A stretch of DNA of 64,000 bases from Calditrichales bacterium MX18-03. Its GTDB lineage: Bacteria > Bacillota > Clostridia > Lutisporales > Lutisporaceae. The notes below the pieces were generated by a model. It ran no database searches. It saw nothing but the letters and a program-made list of their open reading frames with translations, and was not told where the DNA came from. The position numbers and the translations under genes were made by a program. The number at the start of each line of letters is the position of its first letter. Within the stretch, counting starts at the first letter, position 1. This document shows positions 24,483-31,510 of the stretch, in pieces. The stretch is taken from assembly GCA_021083345.1 (NCBI GenBank), contig JAJGRE010000004.1:186001-250000 (forward strand). The letters run 5' to 3'.

Positions 24483-24574
24483 CTACACATTTTTGTACAT
24501 TACCATAATTTTACTACACGTTTTTGTGCATGTCAAACCAAATTCTACACTTTTTAACATTACGATGATATAAT
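24483..24574. promoter_or_regulatory. Lysogeny switch: three operators, leftward promoter, repressor promoter
   Basis: Three related sites, CTACACATTTTTGTACAT (24483), CTACACGTTTTTGTGCAT (24514) and CTACACTTTTTAACAT (24545), start exactly 31 bp apart. The leftward promoter is TTGACA (24531-24536, minus) and TAAAAT (24508-24513) with a 17-bp spacer that the middle operator fills. The rightward repressor promoter has TATAAT at 24569-24574, and the third operator covers its -35 area. Repression of both promoters is expected. Confidence 0.75.
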
Positions 24575-24598
24575 GATAGATAACGAGGAGTTGATAAT

Positions 24599-24958
24599 AT
24601 GTTCTCAGATAGGCTTCGGAAATTACGAGAAGAAAAGGGAATCACTCAATTTGATATGGCAAAAGCGATAAATATCAGCAGAACATCTTTAAGCAGCTAC
24701 GAACTAGGAGTAAGAACTCCGGATATTGATGTGCTCGAAAGAATAGCTAATTTTTTTAATGTCTCATCTGATTATTTATTGGGAAGAGAAAATGAGATAA
24801 TCCATATTGATTCGCAGGCCGCTGAAATTGACATCACAAAAGCATGTCAAATTGTTGATACTTCAGGACTACCTGAAGAAGCCATTAAGCAAATTGAGGA
24901 CTATATTGAGCTGCTGAAAATGAGATATCAGCCAGGACGAACAACGAGGAAAAAATAG
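24599..24958 (+). CDS. CI-like XRE repressor of the element
   Basis: 119 residues, ATG with GAGGAG eight bases upstream. N-terminal XRE domain RLRKLREEKGITQFDMAKAINISRTSLSSYELG..FNVSSDYLLG, then an acidic linker and a C-terminal helix (LPEEAIKQIEDYIELLKMRYQ) typical of small Firmicute phage repressors that dimerise through this helix. No peptidase domain, so induction would not be by RecA-driven self-cleavage. It is the only rightward gene of the replication module and faces the three operators. Confidence 0.85.
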   Translation: MFSDRLRKLREEKGITQFDMAKAINISRTSLSSYELGVRTPDIDVLERIANFFNVSSDYLLGRENEIIHIDSQAAEIDITKACQIVDTSGLPEEAIKQIEDYIELLKMRYQPGRTTRKK

Positions 24959-24974
24959 CTCAAAAAAACAACAA

Positions 24975-25013
24975 AAAACACGTTTGTTAGCATTATGTTA
25001 GCAAACGTGTTTT
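24975..25013. terminator. Bidirectional terminator of the repressor and of tRNA-Arg
   Basis: Twelve-base perfect stem AAAACACGTTTG/CAAACGTGTTTT around a 15-base loop. On the minus strand it is followed by a long T-rich run, so it can replace the tRNA terminator that was displaced when the element inserted. Two TGTTAGCA octamers lie within it, which is also a candidate arm-type site. Confidence 0.75.
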
Positions 25014-25028
25014 ACAATTCGGTTAAAG

Positions 25029-25073
25029 TGGTGTGCCCGAAAGGATTCGAACCTTCGACCTTCTGATTCGTAG
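25029..25073 (-). repeat. Attachment site in the intact tRNA-Arg gene
   Basis: 45 bp identical to 12842-12886 and in the same orientation. It covers the tRNA from the anticodon loop through CCA. Confidence 0.9.
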
Positions 25074-25105
25074 TCAGACACTCTATCCAACTGAGCTACG
25101 GGCAC
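25029..25105 (-). tRNA. tRNA-Arg (anticodon ACG)
   Basis: On the minus strand a full cloverleaf folds: acceptor GTGCCCG/CGGGCAC, D-arm GCTC..GAGT, anticodon stem TCTGA/TCAGA with loop CTACGAA (anticodon ACG), T-arm with GTTCGAATC, discriminator A and encoded CCA. ACG is deaminated to ICG in bacteria and reads CGU, CGC and CGA. It is the integration target of the element and remains complete. Confidence 0.95.
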
Positions 25106-25184
25106 ATATGAGGCCATTGCCTATTTGAAGTACATTACTCATTATAATCAACATTTTTCGAGAAGTCAATGTATAAATTATGCT

Positions 25185-25478
25185 TTACAAAAGAAGCATG
25201 ATGCCATCAACAGCCAGATCCTTGACCCATAAAAACTTTCGCATGAAAATGCGGATGCCGTTGGGATGGACTTTGACGCGTTTGGACAGATAGACGTCGA
25301 TACCGTCAACCACATACAGGTCGAACTGATCGCCACGTGTAGGCTTACCCAACTGAACTGTTGGGGTCTTGACCGCGCATCAGCCGCCTCCGGAGGCTGC
25401 CAGATAAAGCGATACTGCTTTTGAGCTTGTCTTTTTCAAAATATAGGCTGCTGCATCCTGATCGATTCGTATCTCCAT
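25185..25478 (-). CDS. CC/Se-motif selenoprotein candidate (TGA read as Sec33)
   Basis: ATG with GGAGGG six bases upstream. After 32 codons (MEIRIDQDAAAYILKKT...LAASGGG) there is a TGA (25380-25382). The same frame then continues as CAVKTPTVQLGKPTRGDQF, YVVDGIDVYLSKRVK and so on, with a good C-terminal domain, to a TAA. The total is 97 residues. The SGGG-U-C arrangement is that of CC/Se-motif small (seleno)proteins of Clostridia, distantly HesB-like, which have Cys-Cys or Sec-Cys at this place. A hairpin fitting a bacterial SECIS follows the TGA. If Sec is not inserted, the product would be a 32-residue peptide. The recoding is inferred; the open frame, ribosome binding site and hairpin are seen. 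Confidence 0.75.
25348..25379 (-). promoter_or_regulatory. Candidate bacterial SECIS element
   Basis: Immediately after the TGA the mRNA can form a perfect six-pair stem CCCAAC/GUUGGG with a six-base apical loop AGUUCA. The loop begins 20 nt after the UGA, and G is its second base. Both fit the published bacterial SECIS rule (loop 16-37 nt from UGA, G in the first two loop positions). Confidence 0.6.
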
Positions 25479-25530
25479 TTCAATCCCTCCCATATGTACA
25501 TTATAACCTGTTTGTCAGAAAAAAAGCCAT

Positions 25531-25563
25531 AAAAAATAGACTTGCGGTACAAGCCTATTTTTT
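25531..25563 (-). terminator. Terminator of the ECF operon
   Basis: Stem AAAAAATAG-CTTG/CAAG-CTATTTTTT with one mismatch and a CGGTA loop, T-rich on both strands. It stands just after the zinc-ribbon membrane gene and before the selenoprotein gene. Confidence 0.7.
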
Positions 25564-25571
25564 AACATATA

Positions 25572-26288
25572 TTATCCTTCTATTGTGGTCTCGGCACTGA
25601 CCTCCAGCGGACCTTCAAACTGGCTGCCAACCTCGGTATCGGACGATTCCGATTCTGCATTTTTCTTTGACCGCCTTAGAATCCCCACACCAATCAGAAT
25701 CAGCATCAACGGTACGATGCTTCTCTTTACAGACCAGAAAAAGTTGGAAAAGCGCTCTCCGAAAAATTGCACTATGTTGTAGTGTTCCCAGGCATTTGTG
25801 AGTCCAATGATCCCCAAGACCAGCATGCCTGCACCAAAGTATTTCCTGTAGCCGAAAACCAGGCTGTAATCATATACAAGTGTATCTTCTACGAACTCGC
25901 CATTCCGGAGTTTTCTGCGAATATAATAGCTGTCAAAGAAGTTGAAGAACCAGGTAGGTATGATGATAAGCGGAATCAGCGCTTCGATGTTGACATAGCT
26001 GACAACAACGATGGCGGCAATGGTCGTAAACATGAGCTGAAAGCCTCTTCTAAACAGGTTCATGTACATGTAGGCCGCTCCCGGCATCAAAGCGAAACAG
26101 AAAAATGCAAAGCTTTCGAGGAATCCGCCCCGGCTGGGCTGATCCGGGCTTGCAAAAAGGGTCTGCTGGACACACCGGTTGCACACCCTTTTTCCCAGGA
26201 CCTCCGACGTACATTCCTCACACACCGGTTGTTTGCATTTCTCACATATATACTTGGCTTCCGCTTCCTTGTGGTATTTGCAATTCAT
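25572..26288 (-). CDS. B-box-type zinc-ribbon membrane protein
   Basis: 238 residues from the ATG of MNCKYHKE, which has GGAGG upstream. The N-terminus is a zinc-binding B-box-like segment with paired cysteines and a histidine (CKYHKEAEAKYICEKC, VCEEC, VCNRC). Four hydrophobic segments follow. The C-terminal tail is acidic (ESESSDTEVGS). It begins right after the anti-sigma gene, so it belongs to the ECF operon. Such proteins are common beside ECF sigma genes in Clostridia; their function is unknown. Confidence 0.7.
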   Translation of the reverse strand: MNCKYHKEAEAKYICEKCKQPVCEECTSEVLGKRVCNRCVQQTLFASPDQPSRGGFLESFAFFCFALMPGAAYMYMNLFRRGFQLMFTTIAAIVVVSYVNIEALIPLIIIPTWFFNFFDSYYIRRKLRNGEFVEDTLVYDYSLVFGYRKYFGAGMLVLGIIGLTNAWEHYNIVQFFGERFSNFFWSVKRSIVPLMLILIGVGILRRSKKNAESESSDTEVGSQFEGPLEVSAETTIEG

Positions 26289-26289
26289 T

Positions 26290-26796
26290 CTAATTTCCTC
26301 CCTTTTTTCCCTTTTCCAGCCGTCCGGATATGCCATCCAGCTGTATGATTGAATCTGTTATGCCGTTTATTCCGTTATTGATTCTGCTGATGGGCTGCGA
26401 CAGCTTCTCTCCGAAGCACTCCCCCAGCTTTATCAGGCTCATATTGCTTTGCATCAGGCTCTCCCCATTAGGGGTGATACTGATAATCAGAAGGATCAAG
26501 CCGGCTGCCACCAGGCTCATGCCCCAATTGGCCATTTCTCTGCCTTTTGCTTTCCGGACGGGTTTATACCGGGTCAGGTCTATTGCGGCTAACACCGATG
26601 CTCTCATCTCTTCGTCCGGCGCCGGTGCCTTAGGGGTGCATTCTGCAAAGAAGCCCCTCAGCAAGTCTATTTCTTCCGCTTCCTTGCGGCATTTTTCGCA
26701 TTTCCCGAGGTGCGTTGCAACTGCCTGCATCTCCAGCTCACTCAGGCTTCCGCTTGCATAGGCGTGCAAGCTCTGTCTATACTTGCTGCAGTCCAT
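26290..26796 (-). CDS. Zinc-finger anti-sigma factor
   Basis: 168 residues, ATG of MDCSKYRQ with GGAGG eight bases upstream; it overlaps the sigma gene by 20 bp. The zf-HC2 anti-sigma fold is shown by MDCSKYRQSLHAYASGSLSELEMQAVATHLGKCEKCRKE, the H-x3-C-x2-C zinc site. One transmembrane helix (WGMSLVAAGLILLIISI) splits a cytosolic domain from an outer domain. It should hold the sigma factor until an envelope signal releases it. Confidence 0.88.
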   Translation of the reverse strand: MDCSKYRQSLHAYASGSLSELEMQAVATHLGKCEKCRKEAEEIDLLRGFFAECTPKAPAPDEEMRASVLAAIDLTRYKPVRKAKGREMANWGMSLVAAGLILLIISITPNGESLMQSNMSLIKLGECFGEKLSQPISRINNGINGITDSIIQLDGISGRLEKGKKGGN

Positions 26797-27370
26797 AAGT
26801 GCCACCTCCGTACATAAATTCCTTCAGATTCTGCTTCAAAAGTCCCTTTGCCCGGTAAAGCCTTGTCTCCACCGTTCGCCGGGGTGTATCGATTATATCG
26901 GCTATCTCTTGAGGGTTAAAGCTTTCAAAATAATAGAGCACGATAACTGTGCGGTAAATCTCCGGCAGGTCTTTGACCGCTTCCCGGATCAGGTCTGCGT
27001 CTTCCTGCCGCAGCAGCAGCTCCTCCGGATTATTGCTGTCATCCGCAACCCGGTCCAGTATCGCTGCATCCTCGCCCTCCCCATCAGCGTGAAAGGAAAG
27101 GATCGGCAGCCTTTTTTTGCGGGTCCAGTCAATGCACCGGTTGACAGCAATGCGGTACAGCCAGGTTGAGAAGGATGCTTTGCTCTGGTAGCCGGCCAGG
27201 CTGTTGTAGACTTTGATAAAGATCTCCTGGGTAAGGTCCCGGGCTTCCTCCCGGCTCTGGGTATAGTGATAGACGGTGGAAAACACCTTGTGCTGATACC
27301 GTTCCAGCAGCTGTCCATAGAGCTGCGTTTTCCCCTTCAATATCAGCGATACGATTTCTTCATCCTTCAA
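26777..27370 (-). CDS. ECF-type RNA polymerase sigma factor
   Basis: 197 residues from a TTG start with GGTGG nine bases upstream. Region 2 is seen in YHYTQSREEARDLTQEIFIKVYNSL and FSTWLYRIAVNRCIDWTRKK. Region 4 is LPEIYRTVIVLYYFESFNPQEIADIIDTPRRTVETRLYRAKGLLK. It lacks region 3 as ECF factors do. The upstream sequence carries a likely ECF promoter (27404-27430), consistent with autoregulation. Operon order is sigma, anti-sigma, zinc-ribbon membrane protein. Confidence 0.92.
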   Translation of the reverse strand: MKDEEIVSLILKGKTQLYGQLLERYQHKVFSTVYHYTQSREEARDLTQEIFIKVYNSLAGYQSKASFSTWLYRIAVNRCIDWTRKKRLPILSFHADGEGEDAAILDRVADDSNNPEELLLRQEDADLIREAVKDLPEIYRTVIVLYYFESFNPQEIADIIDTPRRTVETRLYRAKGLLKQNLKEFMYGGGTYGLQQV

Positions 27371-27403
27371 TACCCATCACCACCTTTGTCACCTGCTAAT
27401 ATA

Positions 27404-27430
27404 TACGTGATATTTGCCCAAAACACTTCA
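27404..27430 (-). promoter_or_regulatory. Candidate ECF autoregulatory promoter
   Basis: On the minus strand TGAAGT (27425-27430), 17 bases, CGTATA. This resembles SigW-type ECF promoters (TGAAAC-N16-CGTA) and lies about 35 bp before the sigma gene start. Confidence 0.5.
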
Positions 27431-27456
27431 GATTAAGCAAAAAAAATAAACAAATG

Positions 27457-27488
27457 AAAAAGGTTTGCCTTCTTCCGAGGCAAACCCG
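27457..27488 (-). terminator. Terminator of the HAD hydrolase gene
   Basis: Nine-base stem GGTTTGCCT/AGGCAAACC around a seven-base loop, followed on the minus strand by five T. Confidence 0.8.
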
Positions 27489-27511
27489 CTTTCTGCTTGA
27501 CCGCTGCACAG

Positions 27512-28165
27512 CTACAGGTATTCCATTACCTCATCAAAACCGTTGATATAGCGCTCCGTCATGGTCTCCAGCTTTTCCTTCGAATCCTTCGACACCTCGT
27601 CGGCAATGGCGATGGCGCGCATGCCCGCTGCCAATGCTGCCGTCACGCCTGCAATCGTATCTTCAAAAACCAGACATTCCTCCGGCCGCACCTCCAGCTC
27701 CTCTGCCACCTTCAGGTAAACATCCGGATAGGGTTTCCCTTTGTCCACTTCACAAGAGGTCTTGATCCTTGAAAAATACCGGTGTATCCCATGGTTATCC
27801 AGCATATGCTCCACCAATTCTCTGGAGTTGCTGGTTGCAATGCCCAATTTGACTCCTTTTGTATAGAGTCTCTCAATCAGCGCCTTGGCGCCCTTTTTCA
27901 ATGCAATCCTGTTCTTGTAAAAATCCTCCGCCATCATACGCCATTCCTCTTTGATGTCCTCTACGGCGTCCGGCAGATTAAATCGCTCCTTGAAGTAGAT
28001 TGCTGTTTCAGTATAGCTCTTGCCTTCTATTTCCAGCTGAAGGGTTTCGGGAAGTGAGATGTTTCTTTTGCCCAGATAATCAATATCCACCTGTTTCCAG
28101 ATCCACATGGAGTCTACTAGTGTACCGTCTACGTCAAAAATTACCGCTTTTACACGATCAAACAT
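27512..28165 (-). CDS. HAD-superfamily hydrolase (beta-phosphoglucomutase-like)
   Basis: 217 residues, ATG after AGGAGG. The HAD motifs are all present: motif 1 VIFDVDGTLVDS (nucleophile Asp), a helical cap (about 16-80), motif 2 LGIATSNS, motif 3 lysine in VDKGKPYPD and motif 4 LVFEDTIAGVTAALAAG. This is subfamily IA, related to PgmB and phosphatases of sugar phosphates. The substrate is not known. Stands as a single gene with its own terminator. Confidence 0.88.
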   Translation of the reverse strand: MFDRVKAVIFDVDGTLVDSMWIWKQVDIDYLGKRNISLPETLQLEIEGKSYTETAIYFKERFNLPDAVEDIKEEWRMMAEDFYKNRIALKKGAKALIERLYTKGVKLGIATSNSRELVEHMLDNHGIHRYFSRIKTSCEVDKGKPYPDVYLKVAEELEVRPEECLVFEDTIAGVTAALAAGMRAIAIADEVSKDSKEKLETMTERYINGFDEVMEYL

Positions 28166-28249
28166 AATGCCTCCTGAAATTGAAGATTATCAATATTATG
28201 CACCTTTTCATTCTGTCCAGTCAATATGAAGGAGTGGCAAAGCGAATCG

Positions 28250-28276
28250 AAAAAGCACAGCAGGTTGTGCTGTGCT
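28250..28276 (-). terminator. Terminator of the DUF4097 gene
   Basis: Nine-base perfect stem AGCACAGCA/TGCTGTGCT with a five-base loop; on the minus strand it is followed by TTTTTC. Confidence 0.8.
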
Positions 28277-28295
28277 TGTCGTTACCTGATTGGAA

Positions 28296-29594
28296 TCAAT
28301 CGATATAGATATTGCCGTTGTTTGTCCGCAGGTCAATCCGGTACGCAGCCGATCCTGTTTTGCCTTCCGCGGTTATATCCTGTCCCGATTTGTTGATCTG
28401 TATGTGCTTGTCGCTGTTGATATCACCGAACTTGGTATTGGCATAGATCGTGGCGTTGTCACTGTTATCCGAGTCATAGTAAATATCTCCGAAGGCGTTT
28501 TTGATCTCAGTGTTACCGCCTATATCCCTGGCTTCCACTCTTCCGTTCTTGTTATCTATGAAAAGCTCTCCGCCTACGTTCTCTGCAGTAACATCCCCGA
28601 AAGCAGTCCGGATGTCGGTTTTTCCGCCGATGTTGTTGACGTTGATGTCACCGTTATTGTTGATGACCGTGAGACTTCCGCCTATTTTGGCAGCGTCCAC
28701 ATCGCCGAAATGTGTCTCCAAGACGGCAGCACCGCCGATATTCTCTGCCACGATGACGCCGTTCTTGTTGTTGATATTGACCTGTCCGCCTATATCCCTG
28801 GCCTTGATGTCCCCAAAGGCATTCTTCAGGGTTGCACTCCCGCCTATATGATCAGCCGTGACTTCACCATTCATGCTTTCAAGTACGCAATCCCCGCCCA
28901 CACCTTCTGCGCTTACATCGCCGAAGCTGTTTTCTGCTTTGACACTGACTGAGTTGGGTACATAGACGATCATATCAGCCCTGGCTTTTGCATAATCCTT
29001 TCTATCCGAACCCGAAAGCGGAGATTTGATGCCGATGGTAAGGGTCTCCCCTTCCTTTATCTCAATAGCTTCCTTTACATACTGCCTTGCCTTGCTTTCA
29101 TCGTTGAATTTCACGCTGACATCCGCTTCAACCCTTATAGCGTTGCTGTTGGACGGCAGCACCTTGATTTCGCCGAAGTTATTCTTGATCATGACTTCCT
29201 TTACATTGATACCGGCTGCTACATTATCCCTTGTAAAGGTCTCATTGATTTCCGACTTGTATTTGATTCCATCAACGATTCCGTCTCCGATATGGATACC
29301 CCGAAAAAAGTCCGGATCCTTGAGGTTCAGCAGGCCGGCGCCTCCGGAAACAATTCCCAGGACGATGATGAATACGATGCAAAGCCCGTCAATACTCAGC
29401 TTTACGTTTTCATCCTTCCTATTATACAATGCCATATACAGGATCATTTCCAGACCCAGTCCAATCAGCAACACAGGCCAGTATTTGTACAGGTCCTTTA
29501 CGGGCAGCTCCATAAAATTAGCGGCAAACAACAGCACCCCAACTGTTATCAGCCCGACAGCCAATGTAATGCTGCCCACTTTCTTCTTGATCAT
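28296..29594 (-). CDS. LiaF-like membrane protein with DUF4097 beta-helix domain
   Basis: 432 residues, ATG with GGAGGG six bases upstream. The N-terminus has a membrane region of the LiaI/LiaF type (four hydrophobic segments: ITLAVGLITVGVLLFAANF, YWPVLLIGLGLEMILYMAL and more). From about residue 130 the DUF4097 domain forms regular rungs of about 20 residues. Rungs of the type (A/S)FGD(V/I).A..(I/V)GG alternate with rungs of the type NKNG.(V/I)..(E/D).IGG. The regular alternation would give a right-handed beta-helix. The family is often tied to envelope-stress sensing; no regulator is adjacent. Confidence 0.85.
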   Translation of the reverse strand: MIKKKVGSITLAVGLITVGVLLFAANFMELPVKDLYKYWPVLLIGLGLEMILYMALYNRKDENVKLSIDGLCIVFIIVLGIVSGGAGLLNLKDPDFFRGIHIGDGIVDGIKYKSEINETFTRDNVAAGINVKEVMIKNNFGEIKVLPSNSNAIRVEADVSVKFNDESKARQYVKEAIEIKEGETLTIGIKSPLSGSDRKDYAKARADMIVYVPNSVSVKAENSFGDVSAEGVGGDCVLESMNGEVTADHIGGSATLKNAFGDIKARDIGGQVNINNKNGVIVAENIGGAAVLETHFGDVDAAKIGGSLTVINNNGDINVNNIGGKTDIRTAFGDVTAENVGGELFIDNKNGRVEARDIGGNTEIKNAFGDIYYDSDNSDNATIYANTKFGDINSDKHIQINKSGQDITAEGKTGSAAYRIDLRTNNGNIYID

Positions 29595-29829
29595 TTTTGT
29601 CCCTCCAATTCCTTATATGAAAGCTCATTATAACTTTTCACAAACATTTGTGTATTCGATATATAGTACGGATGCCGGATGAAAAAGTCTTACTGAAAAC
29701 AGGATTTTTTGAGATTCCCACGATTTTCATCTTTCTATCACAATCTCATCATAAATCTGACAATTCCTTTTGCTAGAATTGAACACATAAGGATTTCCTG
29801 ATCGATTACAAAAAATAGGAGGGGATAAA

Positions 29830-30654
29830 GTGAAAAACAAAAAATACCGGCTGCTTGTGCAGATTTTCTTTTTTATACTGATTGCAGTGATAACAACCAA
29901 CCATGTGCTGGCTGAGAAGGGGGCGCCGCTGGCCTTTCTACCCTCAGCATCGCTGCATGCCCTATGCCCTTTTGGCGGTGTTGCAACGGCATATCAGCTT
30001 ATAACCGCAGGCATCTATGTGCAAAAGATACATAAGTCCGCCATCGTGCTTATGGCCATCGTCTTTTTTATTTCCATTCTCTTCGGTGCCGCCTTCTGCG
30101 GCTGGATCTGCCCCTTCGGAAGCTTCCAGGAGTGGCTTGGAAAGCTTGGCCGAACCCTTTTCAAGAAAAGATACAACCATTTTATTCCACAGAGATTGGA
30201 CGGCATTCTCAGATATATCCGCTATATCATCCTTGCCTGGGTCCTTTATGTGACTGCCGTATCCGGCAAGCTGCTTTTCTCTACTTATGACCCCTATCAT
30301 GCACTATTCACCTTCTGGTCGGGAGAAGTAGCCCTGGAGGCATTCGCCATTCTTCTGGCAGTCGCCCTGACGGCTTTAGTGGTGGAGCGGCCCTGGTGCA
30401 AATACTTATGCCCATTGGGCGCATTACTGGGTATTTCGAATTTATTCCGCATTTTCAGGATTGTCAGACGGGAGGAGAGCTGCATTTCCTGCAAGCGTTG
30501 TGATGCTGAATGCCCAATGAACCTCAAAGTCTCGGCAGCGGGAAGCATGAAGGACCACCAATGCATCACCTGCCTGAACTGCACTTCGGAAGCTGCCTGC
30601 CCGGTAGCTGATACTGTAAGCTGTAATACTGCTTCAAGGAGGAATCCTATATGA
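29830..30654 (+). CDS. NapH/CcoG-like membrane-bound 4Fe-4S ferredoxin protein
   Basis: 274 residues from a GTG start with GGAGGGG upstream. Membrane helices carry CPFGGVATAYQ and CGWICPFGSFQEW, the two CP motifs of NapH/NosR-like quinol or membrane electron carriers. The C-terminus has two cysteine clusters, CISCKRCDAECP and CITCLNCTSEAACP. It probably passes electrons between a membrane donor and a soluble acceptor. ATGA overlap with the next gene shows coupling. Confidence 0.85.
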   Translation: MKNKKYRLLVQIFFFILIAVITTNHVLAEKGAPLAFLPSASLHALCPFGGVATAYQLITAGIYVQKIHKSAIVLMAIVFFISILFGAAFCGWICPFGSFQEWLGKLGRTLFKKRYNHFIPQRLDGILRYIRYIILAWVLYVTAVSGKLLFSTYDPYHALFTFWSGEVALEAFAILLAVALTALVVERPWCKYLCPLGALLGISNLFRIFRIVRREESCISCKRCDAECPMNLKVSAAGSMKDHQCITCLNCTSEAACPVADTVSCNTASRRNPI

Positions 30655-31412
30655 GAATCAAAACCGCAATGTTCTCAGTTGTTATAACGGTTACGATGCT
30701 GGGGGGAATCATCATCAGCGACTTAATGGGACTCTGGGTAACGGAATCCGGTAAAGAACCGGCCAGATATACCACCGGCGTAAATGCAGGGCACTATAAT
30801 CCCGCCGACATAAGGGGTTCGTACAGCTTTGAGGATATCAGCAAGGCCTTTAAAATCCCGGTAGAAGAGCTGGGTACCGCCTTTGGAGTCAAGGAAAATG
30901 CAGCGGCATTTCAATGTAAAGACCTGGAAGCAGCCTATGCAGACGCTGCCGCAGCAGGGTATGAGATCGGAACGGACTCGGTCCGGATGTTTGTGGCTTT
31001 GTATCTCGGTTTGCCTTACCAGCCGGAAGCAGCCTACCTTCCGGTGTCAGCTGCTGCACTTCTGAGAGAAAAGGTCTCCTTTTCTGATGAGCAGTTGAAA
31101 TATCTGGAGGCACATACTTACTCTGCAAACACCACCAGTTCGGAGGTTCCCATTGCTGTTCAGCCACGGCCTCAGGAACCGCAGCCTTCACCCTCCGCGG
31201 AGCACAACACATCGCCTGAAGAGCGCCTGATCAAAGGCAAAACCACTTTCCGGGAAATGCTGGACTGGGGTGTATCGCGGGAGGAAATCCAAAGTGTGTT
31301 GGGCAGGCATTTTGATGTGGAAGTTATGACAATACGGGACTTCTGCAGCCGGGAGGGGATTGAGTTTTCAGGCATCAAAGAACAGTTGCAGGCTATCTTG
31401 GATCAGAAGTAG
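30651..31412 (+). CDS. Membrane-anchored partner of the NapH-like protein
   Basis: 253 residues, start overlaps the previous stop (ATGA). One N-terminal membrane anchor (MFSVVITVTMLGGIIISDLMG). Two similar motifs, (I)RGSYSFEDISKAFKIPVEELGTAFG and IKGKTTFREMLDWGVSREEIQSVLG, flank a proline-rich linker. This IRGS-type helical repeat is often found beside or inside NapH-like ferredoxin proteins in anaerobes. No heme, flavin or cysteine motif is seen. Probably an assembly or docking subunit, by context only. Confidence 0.6.
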   Translation: MRIKTAMFSVVITVTMLGGIIISDLMGLWVTESGKEPARYTTGVNAGHYNPADIRGSYSFEDISKAFKIPVEELGTAFGVKENAAAFQCKDLEAAYADAAAAGYEIGTDSVRMFVALYLGLPYQPEAAYLPVSAAALLREKVSFSDEQLKYLEAHTYSANTTSSEVPIAVQPRPQEPQPSPSAEHNTSPEERLIKGKTTFREMLDWGVSREEIQSVLGRHFDVEVMTIRDFCSREGIEFSGIKEQLQAILDQK

Positions 31413-31446
31413 CTTTCCGTTTCTTCTGAAGATACAAAGGCATTAA

Positions 31447-31477
31447 AAAGCTGCAGTTCACAACAGACTGCAGCTTT
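31447..31477. terminator. Bidirectional terminator
   Basis: Eleven-base perfect stem AAAGCTGCAGT/ACTGCAGCTTT around a nine-base loop between two convergent genes. Confidence 0.8.
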
Positions 31478-31510
31478 CTATCCTATTTATTCTACATCTG
31501 CACAGCAGGA

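Larger units (their letters stand above)
12842..25073. mobile_element. 12.2-kb tRNA-Arg-integrated element with TIR-type cargo
   Basis: The element lies between two exact 45-bp repeats of the tRNA-Arg 3' end. It encodes a tyrosine integrase, repressors with operators, a helicase loader, a replisome-organiser protein and small unknown genes. Capsid, tail, terminase, relaxase and conjugation genes are absent. It is thus a phage-satellite-like or decayed prophage/ICE, not a complete phage. The half next to the distal att site (12.9-18.3 kb) carries defence-type cargo and is visibly AT-richer than the flanking chromosome. Integrase copies inside suggest repeated insertion events. Confidence 0.85.

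Noticed and set aside
12842-25073. Complete prophage or conjugative element
   Set aside because: No terminase, portal, capsid, tail, holin, relaxase or type IV secretion gene is present.
28500-29000. CRISPR-like regular repeats
   Set aside because: The periodicity of about 60 bp is coding (DUF4097 rungs), not identical repeats with unique spacers. No CRISPR array or cas gene is in the window.
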